Translations under genes and position numbers: made by a program | Notes under the pieces: model-generated | Databases searched by the model: none | Told to the model about the DNA's origin: nothing | What the model saw: only the letters and a program-made list of their open reading frames with translations | Assembly: GCF_021412625.1 (NCBI RefSeq) | Contig: NZ_JAKCFI010000011.1 | Location: 186,001 to 250,000, forward strand | Source: Myxococcus stipitatus | GTDB taxonomy: Bacteria > Myxococcota > Myxococcia > Myxococcales > Myxococcaceae | Direction: 5' to 3' | Length of the DNA stretch: 64,000 bases | In this document: piece by piece, positions 54,553-61,438 of the stretch | Layout: each line of letters begins with the position of its first letter | Numbering within the stretch: position 1 is the stretch's first letter

Positions 54553-55328
54553 CCGATCACACTCGCGCCGCCGTCGACGAGCTGGACCGTCCCGGTGATG
54601 AAGGAGGCCCGCTCGCTGGCGAGGAAGGCGGCGGCGGCGGCGAACTCCTCCGGGAGCCCCACGCGGCGCAGCGGGATGTGGGCCGCCATGGCGCGCAGCC
54701 CCGCGTCGACGTCGCCGTCGCTCTTCGTCCCGGCGGTGCGTTCGACGGGCGGGGTGCGCGTATAGCCGGGGGCGAGGACGTTGACCGTGACGCCGCAGTC
54801 GCCCAGCTCCTGCACGAGCGCGGCGGAGAACGCGACGATGCCCGCCCGCGAGAAGCCCGACAGGGCGAAGCGCGCCACGGGGCGCACGACCGTCTCGGAG
54901 GTGATGAAGAGCAGGCGCCCCCAGCGCGCCGCCTTCATGTGAGGCAGGGCGGCCAGGGCCAGGCTGATGGGAGGCAGCAGGACCGCGTCCACGGCGTCCT
55001 GGTAGGCGCCGAGCTCGAACCCCGTCGCCGGGCCTGGAGGAGGCCCTCCGCTGTTCGTCACCGCGATGTGGAGCGCGCCCAGGCGGCTGGCGACCTCGTC
55101 GACCCAGTGGCGGACGGCGTCGGGCCGCTTCAAGTCCACCATTGTCGCGCTCACCCTTCCCCGGGCGACCTCGTTGAGGCGGCGTTCGGCGCTCGCGAGC
55201 TTCTGCGCGTCCCGCGCGCCGATGGCGACGTGCGCGCCTTCCCTGGCCAGCTCCTCCGCGACGGCGAGCCCCAGCCCGCTGGAGCCTCCCGCCACGAGCG
55301 CGACCCTACCGGTCAGTCCCAGATCCAT
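54549..55328 (-). CDS. SDR-family oxidoreductase lacking the canonical Tyr-x3-Lys
   Basis: 259 aa. Rossmann start VALVAGGSSGLGLAVAEELAREGAHVAIGARD, then TNSGGPPPGPATGFELGAYQDAVDAVLLPPISL, the NSGGPPPG variant of the NAG motif. The Ser is in FITSETVVRP (Ser144), but the region that should hold YxxxK reads FALSGFSRAGIVAFS, with neither the Tyr nor the Lys in place. This is shared by a small SDR subgroup carrying NSGGPPPG. The Rossmann cofactor site is intact, so it may bind NAD(P)H with altered catalysis. In this operon it could act on the keto intermediate from transketolase. Four-bp overlap with LysZ-like and 23-bp overlap with the sulfotransferase gene. Confidence 0.88.
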   Translation of the reverse strand: MDLGLTGRVALVAGGSSGLGLAVAEELAREGAHVAIGARDAQKLASAERRLNEVARGRVSATMVDLKRPDAVRHWVDEVASRLGALHIAVTNSGGPPPGPATGFELGAYQDAVDAVLLPPISLALAALPHMKAARWGRLLFITSETVVRPVARFALSGFSRAGIVAFSAALVQELGDCGVTVNVLAPGYTRTPPVERTAGTKSDGDVDAGLRAMAAHIPLRRVGLPEEFAAAAAFLASERASFITGTVQLVDGGASVIG

Positions 55329-56307
55329 GGACCTCCTCCCTTTCTCCGCGGCCCGCGGTGTCGGAGCGCACCGGCGCGTGGGGCCGGGTGAGCCGGGGTT
55401 GGAGATAGCCGTAGCGGGCCATCAGCGGCCACGACAGCGCCTGGGTGAGGGCCCGCGCGCGCGTGGGGAGCTCCTCGCGCCAGGCTTCGTCCTCCGGCCG
55501 CAGCAGCGTGGGGCCGCTGCGGAAGCGGTCCGGATTCCCGGTGACGGTGTGGTTCTTCCCCAGGTGGACGGTGCGCCCCCGCACGGGATTGACCGCGTCC
55601 CGCGCTCCGACGTGCTCCAGCAGCGCGCCCACCTTCGATGCCGGGTCGGCGATGAAGTCCTCGTAGCGCAGGTAGAACGAGCGCTCGGGGTGGCGCCGGA
55701 TGACGGCCTCGGAGGCGAGGTTGAAGCCGACCCAATAGCGGGTGCTGCTCAGCGCGGACATGGGGACGACGTACTGCTTCGTCTTCGTCCAGGAGTGCGT
55801 GGTGGCGCGGGGATCCCTCACGAGGTAGAGGAAGTACGGCGTGACGCCCTCCACGTGCGGGAGGAGCGCCGCCTCGGACGGGAGCTTGCTGGTGTCCACG
55901 AGCGTGTGGCTGCCCGTGGCCTTCGCGATGGCGCGGTAGGTCCGGCTCAGCGTGGCGGCGTATTCGCGGACGTCCCGCGAGCGCGTTCCCTCCCGCAGGA
56001 TGCTCCACGTATGCCGCGTCCGCACGGCGCGCGTCTGCCGCCGCACGACCTCGCGGGCGTGGACCTCGGGAGCGCTCCCCGAAGGGGCCTCCTCCTCGAG
56101 GACCCTCGACCAGACGCGGCAGCGGGTGAGGGCCTCGCCGCAGCCGCAGAAGGTATTCGAGCCATGGCCATAGGCGTTCTTCCAGAGGAAGCTGAGCTCG
56201 CCGGTGTGGAAGAAGCCCTCCACCTCGTTGAGCACGTTTCCGAGGATGGTGCTGCCATTGCGGCACCAGCCGGTGATGTAGAGAACCTTGATGTGGGATT
56301 GCGACAC
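55306..56307 (-). CDS. PAPS-dependent sulfotransferase
   Basis: 333 aa, no signal peptide. The PAPS 5'-phosphosulfate loop is YITGWCRNGSTILGNVLNEVEGFFHTGE (P-loop-like, residues ~10-37), and the 3'-phosphate site is VRDPRATTHSWTKTKQYV (about 163-180). A Cys-x-Cys near residue 55 (FCGCGEALTRC) may bind metal or be structural. In ficellomycin-type biosynthesis a sulfotransferase activates a hydroxyl that is then displaced by nitrogen with loss of sulfate, giving an aziridine; this gene is in the same kind of cluster, so it may do likewise (inference). It overlaps the SDR by 23 bp. The encapsulin gene follows on the same strand, 49 bp upstream. Confidence 0.92.
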   Translation of the reverse strand: MSQSHIKVLYITGWCRNGSTILGNVLNEVEGFFHTGELSFLWKNAYGHGSNTFCGCGEALTRCRVWSRVLEEEAPSGSAPEVHAREVVRRQTRAVRTRHTWSILREGTRSRDVREYAATLSRTYRAIAKATGSHTLVDTSKLPSEAALLPHVEGVTPYFLYLVRDPRATTHSWTKTKQYVVPMSALSSTRYWVGFNLASEAVIRRHPERSFYLRYEDFIADPASKVGALLEHVGARDAVNPVRGRTVHLGKNHTVTGNPDRFRSGPTLLRPEDEAWREELPTRARALTQALSWPLMARYGYLQPRLTRPHAPVRSDTAGRGEREEVHGSGTDR

Positions 56308-56356
56308 GCGAGCCCCCTGTGCGCACTGCCTGGATGACCTCGGGACGGTTGGGTCC

Positions 56357-57217
56357 TCAGACCAACGAGGCCACGTAGAAGTGCGTCGGCAGGTGGACGA
56401 CGAGCGCCTCGTGGATCTCCCCGCACACGGCGAGCCCCTCGCGCGGGAAGATGCCCTTGGGAGGCTCCGCGAAGCGGATGCTGGAGCGGCCGCTGTCGAA
56501 GATGGTCGCGGCGGCGGTGTAGTCCCCGACGATGACGGTGCCCGGGTTGACCATGCGCGCGCGGGCGATGCGCACGCCCATGTCCGCCAGGTCCTTCAGC
56601 AGGCTGCCCTGTCCGACGAAGTGCCGGTAGAAGTCCTCCGGGTTCATGAGGATGCCGTCGGCGGAACCGCCCACCTGTTCGACGCGGTTGCATGCCGCCA
56701 GCAACGAGGCGACCGGCGTCTCGCGTGCCGCCAGGCGGGTGACGCCCGGCGTCTCCAGCAGACCGCGCACGCGCTCTCCCCCGGCGCCGCGCGCGAGCGC
56801 CTGGTTCTCCGCCGTGCACAGGCGCACCAGCAGCCGGTAGTCGATGAACGTCGCCAGCGCCTCGGGGTCGTCCAGCAGCGCGGGATTGACCTGCACCCAC
56901 GCCGTGGTCGGCTTGAGCTGCGCCTGGTCCGAGTGGAACTCGAACGTGGCCTCCTGCCGCAGCTGCGCGTCGATGACGTGCTCGGTGAGCTCCGACTGGG
57001 GGCGCGTCTCGTACCAGTACTTGACCCGCGGCTGTTCGGCCTTCACGACCTTGAAGAGGCCGCGCACCGCGATGCGGGGCCGGCGCTTGAAGCCCGGGAA
57101 GGAGTCCGTGATCGTCGTGGAGAACTCCACGGATGCCTTCGTGCCCTGCGCGATGACGGCGTTGGCGAAGGCCCGCCCTGGGGACAGCTCCGTCCCCTCG
57201 ATACCCTTCGTGCTCAT
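56357..57217 (-). CDS. Encapsulin nanocompartment shell protein (HK97 fold, Family 3-like, natural-product type)
   Basis: 286 aa. The C-terminal two-thirds match the HK97 capsid fold: VQVNPALLDDPEALATFIDYRLLVRLCTAENQALARGAGGERVRGLLETPG (spine helix and the GxG-type turn), SADGILMNPEDFYRHFV, GVRIARARMVNPGTVIVGDYTAAATIFDSGRSSIRFAEPPKGIFPREGLAVCGEIHEALVVHLPTHFYVASLV (P- and A-domain strands). The first ~110 residues would be the N-arm and E-loop. No phage gene is near (no portal, protease or tail), and it sits inside an operon for an amino-acid-like natural product. That is the setting of the natural-product encapsulins reported bioinformatically by Andreas and Giessen (Family 3). It should self-assemble into a closed cage that may hold one or more of the neighbouring enzymes. 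Cargo and assembly are unproven here. Confidence 0.9.
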   Translation of the reverse strand: MSTKGIEGTELSPGRAFANAVIAQGTKASVEFSTTITDSFPGFKRRPRIAVRGLFKVVKAEQPRVKYWYETRPQSELTEHVIDAQLRQEATFEFHSDQAQLKPTTAWVQVNPALLDDPEALATFIDYRLLVRLCTAENQALARGAGGERVRGLLETPGVTRLAARETPVASLLAACNRVEQVGGSADGILMNPEDFYRHFVGQGSLLKDLADMGVRIARARMVNPGTVIVGDYTAAATIFDSGRSSIRFAEPPKGIFPREGLAVCGEIHEALVVHLPTHFYVASLV

Positions 57218-57282
57218 GACTGCTCCCCTGTCCTGGTGAAGTGGACTGCGTGTGTCCGCGGAGTCGAAGACCGCCAGCTGCC

Positions 57283-58320
57283 TCAGATGGGATGCAGGCC
57301 CCGGAAGCCGAGCCCCTCGGTCTCCGGGTGGCCGAGCATCAGGTTCAGGGCGTGCACGGCCGTGCCCGCGGCGCCCTTCATCAGGTTGTCGATCGCCACG
57401 TTGACGACGACGCGACCCCGCTCCGCGTCCATGTCGACGGAGAGGTCGCAGTAGTTCGTCCCCTGCAGCGGACCGGGCTCGGGGAAGGGCGAGGCGCTCG
57501 TGTTGGGGCGGATGAGCCGCACGAAGGGCTTCTCGCGGTAGGCCATCGCGAGGGCGCGCAGCGGCTCGCTCTCGTCCATGGGCCGGGTGGTGAAGCCGTG
57601 CACCGTCGCGAGGATGCCGCGCACGCTCGGGACGGCCGTGGCGCTGAAGTGCACGCTCGGGCGCGTCCCCGTGAATCGCTCGACGACGTCCTCGACCTCA
57701 CCTGTGTGGCGGTGCCCCACCGGCTTGTAGCAGCGCAGCGCGGAGGCCCGCTCGGGGTGATGGGAGGCCCGGTCCGGCGTGGCGCCCCCTCCGGAGGAGC
57801 CCGTCTTGGCATCGACGACGAGCTCCGGCTTCACCAGCCCCGCGCGCACCAGGGGGAGGATTCCCAGCAACGCGGCGTGGGCCATGCATCCGGGCACCGC
57901 GACGTAGCGAGCCCTGGCGAGCTCCCCAGGCGTCCATTCAGGCAGGGCGTAGACGAACCCCGGCACGTCCGCCGGCCGCGGGTGCTTCTTGTACCAGCGC
58001 TCGTGCGCCGCCGGGGCCAGCCGGAAGTCCGCGCTCAGGTCGATCACCCGGCCCGCGCGCTCCCGCACCCGCGCCCAGCGGGCGATGAGCCCGCCCTGGG
58101 GCATGCAGCTCAACAGCAGATCACACGGCTCCAGCGCGTCGTGAGGGGCGAAGCGCAGCGAGCTCAGCCCGCGCAGGTTCGGATGCGGATAGTCGAGCCG
58201 CTTGCCCGCGAACTGGTCCGACGTGGCCTGCACCACCTCCACGCCCGGGTGCGCCAGCAGCAGCCGCAACAGCTCGCCGCCCGTGTACCCCGCGGCTCCC
58301 AGGATGGCCACGCGCGTCAT
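57283..58320 (-). CDS. LysY/ArgC-like N-acyl-gamma-phosphate reductase
   Basis: 345 aa, the length of ArgC/LysY. NADPH site VAILGAAGYTGGELLRLLLAHP; catalytic Cys145 in YVAVPGCMAHAALL; a later VGHRHTGEVEDVVERF histidine and QGTNYCDLSVDMDAERGRVVVNVAIDNLMKGAAGTAVHALNLMLG, which are the family's conserved segments. In LysW systems it reduces the carrier-bound acyl phosphate to the semialdehyde. That aldehyde is the acceptor that transketolase would extend. It overlaps LysX by 4 bp and is separated by 65 bp from the encapsulin gene. Confidence 0.93.
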   Translation of the reverse strand: MTRVAILGAAGYTGGELLRLLLAHPGVEVVQATSDQFAGKRLDYPHPNLRGLSSLRFAPHDALEPCDLLLSCMPQGGLIARWARVRERAGRVIDLSADFRLAPAAHERWYKKHPRPADVPGFVYALPEWTPGELARARYVAVPGCMAHAALLGILPLVRAGLVKPELVVDAKTGSSGGGATPDRASHHPERASALRCYKPVGHRHTGEVEDVVERFTGTRPSVHFSATAVPSVRGILATVHGFTTRPMDESEPLRALAMAYREKPFVRLIRPNTSASPFPEPGPLQGTNYCDLSVDMDAERGRVVVNVAIDNLMKGAAGTAVHALNLMLGHPETEGLGFRGLHPI

Positions 58321-59162
58321 GGGTGCACCGCCATGACGTGGTCGGCGATGAGCTCCGGAAGGGGAACCCGGGTGGTCTCGATGCTTCGCGCGAACTCCAC
58401 GCAGTGGTTGAGCTCGTTCACCAGGACCTCCCCGTCGCGCGTCTCGAGGAGGTCCACGGCGGCGATGTCCACGCCCACGGCCGCCGCCGCGCGCTCGGCG
58501 AGCTTCGCGTGCGACTCCGGCACTTCGTACCGTTCCGGGACGGCGCCTCGCGCGGTGTTCGTCACCCAGTGCTCCGAACGACGACGGATGCCGCCCACCG
58601 TCCGGCGACCCATCACGTAGACGCGCAGGTCATAGCCGGGCTTGTCGATGTACTGCTGCACGAGCGCCACGTGCTCCGAGGCGCCCCCGGTCTCGAAGCG
58701 CATCTGCATGAGGCCCTCGGCCGCGCTGCGCCCGTCGACGCGCGCGACCATGCGCCCCCACGAGCCCACCGCCGGCTTCGTCACCACGGGGTAGCCCCGC
58801 TGTTCGATCTCCGCCACGCAGGCCTCCTCCTCGAAGCCCGCGAAGGACCAGGGCATGGGCACGCCCTGCGCCGCCAGCGCCAGCTGGGTGAGGATCTTGT
58901 CCCCACACGTGGCGATGGCCCGCGCGCTGTTCATCACGCGCGCGCCCTTCACCTCGAGGATCGCCGCCAGGTAGCGGGAGCGGGTGAGGGACATGCTGCG
59001 CATCAGGACGGTGTCCCCGCCCGGCCAGCGCTGCGCGTCCAGCGACAGCACCAGGTCCGAGTCCTGGTGGAGCCCGACGGCGCAGTCCCTCCTGCGGAGC
59101 GCCTCGAGGATCATCCGTTCCTCCACGCGCAGCCGGGTATAGACGAGGTCGATCTTCTTCAT
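58317..59162 (-). CDS. LysX-like ATP-grasp ligase (loads glutamate-type amino acid onto the carrier)
   Basis: 281 aa, ATP-grasp of the RimK/LysX type. ATP-binding stretch YPVVTKPAVGSWGRMVARVDG; Mg2+ and ATP motif VNELNHCVEFARSIETTRVPLPELIADHV, the version (NExNHxxEF) typical of LysX/ArgX. It should join the alpha-amino group of glutamate (or aminoadipate) to the C-terminal Glu of LysW, starting the carrier-bound pathway. 18 bp separate it from lysW; 4-bp overlap with LysY. Confidence 0.93.
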   Translation of the reverse strand: MKKIDLVYTRLRVEERMILEALRRRDCAVGLHQDSDLVLSLDAQRWPGGDTVLMRSMSLTRSRYLAAILEVKGARVMNSARAIATCGDKILTQLALAAQGVPMPWSFAGFEEEACVAEIEQRGYPVVTKPAVGSWGRMVARVDGRSAAEGLMQMRFETGGASEHVALVQQYIDKPGYDLRVYVMGRRTVGGIRRRSEHWVTNTARGAVPERYEVPESHAKLAERAAAAVGVDIAAVDLLETRDGEVLVNELNHCVEFARSIETTRVPLPELIADHVMAVHP

Positions 59163-59180
59163 GGGGGCGGGATGGGGTGA

Positions 59181-59375
59181 TTACTCGCCCCAGTCCTCCT
59201 CGACCTCGGGAGCCTCGGCCAGGCGCAGGGGCCCCAGGCCCACCACCTCCAATTCGGCGGAGCAGCCCCCGCAGGTGATGACCTCTCCCTCCAGGTAGTG
59301 GTCTCCGAGGATCTCGAAGGCACACGTGGGACAACCATTCACTCCCGCGCCATCCGTGGGCTTTTGCAGTTCCAT
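59181..59375 (-). CDS. LysW-type amino-group carrier protein
   Basis: 64 aa, the expected size. Zinc ribbon: Cys15-x2-Cys18 (CPTC) and Cys35-x2-Cys38 (CGGC). An acidic linker leads to the C-terminal EDWGE (residues 60-64), the signature end of LysW whose terminal Glu side chain holds the amino group of the substrate. Acidic surface fits the basic grooves of LysX, LysY and LysZ. It acts as a protein protecting group and handle in lysine, arginine and some natural-product pathways. The start overlaps the transketolase stop by one base, so it is translationally coupled to it. Confidence 0.95.
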   Translation of the reverse strand: MELQKPTDGAGVNGCPTCAFEILGDHYLEGEVITCGGCSAELEVVGLGPLRLAEAPEVEEDWGE

Positions 59376-60382
59376 CAGTTCTTCCTCGTGGACAGTGAAG
59401 CGAGAACGCGTTCGGCCACCGCCGCGCCGTCGAGCCCGTGGCCGCGCAGCAGCGATTCATGGGAGCCCGCGAGCGGGTCATAGCGGTCCTGGATGCCGAC
59501 GCGGAGCACCCGCCGGCCGAGTCCGTGGGCGCACACCGTCTCGCAGACCGCGCCGCCGAGTCCGCCGAGGATGGTGTGTTCCTCCACCGTGACGAGCAGC
59601 CGCGTGCGCTCCGCCGTCTCCAGCACCGCCGCCTCGTCGAGCGGCTTGAGGGTGTGCATGTTCACGACGCGCGCCGATACGCCCTGGGCCTCCAGGCGCT
59701 GGGCGGCCTCCGTCGCCACGCAGACGCCCACCTCGCCGTGGGCGATCAACCCCACATCGGAGCCCTCCCGGAAGCAGAGCGCGCGGCCGAGCATGAAGCC
59801 GTCCCGGGGGGCATCCAGGCGACTCACCCGGTTGCGGCCCAGCCGCATGTAGACGGGGCCCGCGTGGTCGAGCATCGCGCGCGTGGCGAGGAGGGTCTCG
59901 AGCCCGTCGGCGGGAGAGAAGACCATCATCCCTGGCATGGCCCGGAGGATGGCCAGGTCCTCGATGGCGTGGTGCGTGGGCCCGAAGAAGGCGCCAGAGA
60001 CGCCGCCGTAATCGCAGACGAGCTTCACGTTGGCCCGGGGATAGGCCATTGCCAGCCGGACCTGCTCGCACGCTCGCATCGCCCCGAAGGGCGCGAACGT
60101 ATGCGCGAAGACGACATGGCCCACGTGGGCCAGGCCGCAGGCCATGTCGAGCATCGTGGCCTCGCAGATGCCCAGGTTGAAGTAGCGGGCCTTGTGGCGC
60201 GCCTCGAAGGGATCTCCCCCACCGCCCAGGTCCGCCTCCAGGAGCACGGGCCGCGGGTCCTGCTCGGCGAGGCGCGCGAGCGCGTGCCGGAAGATCTGCC
60301 GGTTGGAGAGCTTGGGGTTCTCCCGGAGCCAGGCTTCGGGAGCGGTGGCGAGGTCGGCGCCGCTCGTCTGGGGGGCGTTCAA
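59375..60382 (-). CDS. Transketolase, C-terminal subunit (pyrimidine-binding and C-terminal domains)
   Basis: 335 aa. Pyr-domain helix FNLGICEATMLDMACGLAHVGHVVFAHTFAPFGAMRACEQVRLAM with the conserved Glu that activates thiamine diphosphate (NLGICEA), VKLVCDYGGVSGAFFGPTHHAIEDLAILRAMPGMMVFSPADGLE, then a C-terminal domain (GLIAHGEVGVCVATEAAQRLEAQGVSARVVNMHTLKPLDEAAVLETAERTRLLVTVEEHTILGGLGGAVCE). It pairs with the 288-aa N-terminal subunit encoded just upstream. In vazabitide-type pathways such a split transketolase moves a two-carbon (ketol) unit onto the carrier-bound semialdehyde. Overlaps the N-subunit gene by 4 bp and lysW by 1 bp. Confidence 0.93.
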   Translation of the reverse strand: MNAPQTSGADLATAPEAWLRENPKLSNRQIFRHALARLAEQDPRPVLLEADLGGGGDPFEARHKARYFNLGICEATMLDMACGLAHVGHVVFAHTFAPFGAMRACEQVRLAMAYPRANVKLVCDYGGVSGAFFGPTHHAIEDLAILRAMPGMMVFSPADGLETLLATRAMLDHAGPVYMRLGRNRVSRLDAPRDGFMLGRALCFREGSDVGLIAHGEVGVCVATEAAQRLEAQGVSARVVNMHTLKPLDEAAVLETAERTRLLVTVEEHTILGGLGGAVCETVCAHGLGRRVLRVGIQDRYDPLAGSHESLLRGHGLDGAAVAERVLASLSTRKN

Positions 60383-61245
60383 GGAACCTCTCCCATGGAG
60401 GCGAGCGCGCGCTTGAGTTGCTCGGGTGAGAAGACCGCGTAGTGAGGCCCCTTGCCCTTGAACATGGGGACGCCGGCGCCCTTCTGGGTCCTGGCGATGA
60501 TGGCGCGTGGCGTCGTCCCACCCGGGGCCTCCAGCGCCGCGCAGAGCGCGCGCAGGTCGTGCCCGTCCACCTCGAGCGTCTCGAAACCGAACGTGAGCAA
60601 CCGCTCGTTCAGCGCGGACTGCGACAGGATGTCTTCGGTAGGGCCATCGTTCTGTCCACCGTTCCTGTCGATGATCACTGTCAGGTTGGACAGACGGTGA
60701 TGCGAGGCGACCTGCAGGGCCTCCCAGTTCGAACCCTCGCCCATCTCGCCATCTCCACAGATGACATACACACGGTTGGTCAATCCCTTGAGTCTGTATC
60801 CCAGCGCCAGGCCTGTACCCAGACCCAATCCATGTCCCAGGCTCCCGGTGGAAAAATCCACGCCCGGTACCCTGGCATTCACATGTCCCGTGAAGATGCT
60901 TCCTTCCGCGTTGTAGCGCTGCACGAGCTCCTCTGAGTCGAAGAAGCCAAACGCGGAGAGGGCCGCGTACAGGCCCGCCGCGGCGTGTCCTTTCGACAGG
61001 ATGAGATGGTCGCGGCCCTCCCAGTCAGGTTCTCTGGGATTGATTCGCATGACGCGCCCCAGCAGCGCCGTGAGGATTTCCGCCAGGGAGAGCGACCCTC
61101 CGAGGTGACAACCCGACGCGGTGGCCGCGAGCCGCACGGTGAGCCACCTGATACGTCGTGTCTGTGCTCGTAGCGAGTCCAATCCATCCTCGGATGGGGA
61201 CTCGAGCCGCGCGTCTGCTATTGCTGCAATCGTCGAGCGGATCAT
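60379..61245 (-). CDS. Transketolase, N-terminal subunit (PP domain)
   Basis: About 288 aa from ATG 61245; in-frame ATG 61293 and TTG 61323 are possible but have no better RBS. PP-domain motifs: CHLGGSLSLAEILTALL, DHLILSKGHAAAGLYAALS (catalytic His region), SLGHGLGLGTGLALGYRLKG, and the thiamine diphosphate-Mg site VICGDGEMGEGSNWEALQVASHHRLSNLTVIIDRNGGQNDG (GDGE...N). First gene of the operon. The region upstream is unusually AT-rich and shared with the divergent AMP ligase. Split N/C transketolases of this kind are common in archaea and in amino-group-carrier clusters. Confidence 0.92.
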   Translation of the reverse strand: MIRSTIAAIADARLESPSEDGLDSLRAQTRRIRWLTVRLAATASGCHLGGSLSLAEILTALLGRVMRINPREPDWEGRDHLILSKGHAAAGLYAALSAFGFFDSEELVQRYNAEGSIFTGHVNARVPGVDFSTGSLGHGLGLGTGLALGYRLKGLTNRVYVICGDGEMGEGSNWEALQVASHHRLSNLTVIIDRNGGQNDGPTEDILSQSALNERLLTFGFETLEVDGHDLRALCAALEAPGGTTPRAIIARTQKGAGVPMFKGKGPHYAVFSPEQLKRALASMGEVP

Positions 61246-61438
61246 GGTTCGCGGGGTGCGAAGCAATTCTTGGTTTTGGATTTTCGCCCGCATTTCTATA
61301 AAAAACGAAAGAAGACTCGTCAATGTGTGTGACTGAGCGCGGATGTGAAAACAGAATACGACATTGTCTGGTCCGTGAGAAAGTGTTAGGGAATTTGCCG
61401 CAAAACATATCCATTCAAGGAAAACACGGGAGCATTGA
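61246..61438. promoter_or_regulatory. Divergent promoter region of the encapsulin operon and the ligase-NRPS unit
   Basis: 193 bp between the two start codons. It is markedly AT-richer than its surroundings (runs such as TTCTATAAAAAACG near 61293 and GGGAATTTGCCGC near 61389), which is expected for promoters in a 70% GC genome. GGGAG lies eight bases before the plus-strand ATG. I see no perfect operator palindrome. Shared control of both sides is likely from the geometry. Confidence 0.6.

Noticed and set aside
56357..57217. A stray prophage major capsid protein
   Set aside because: No portal, protease, terminase or tail genes are near, and it lies in a tightly packed operon of biosynthetic enzymes.
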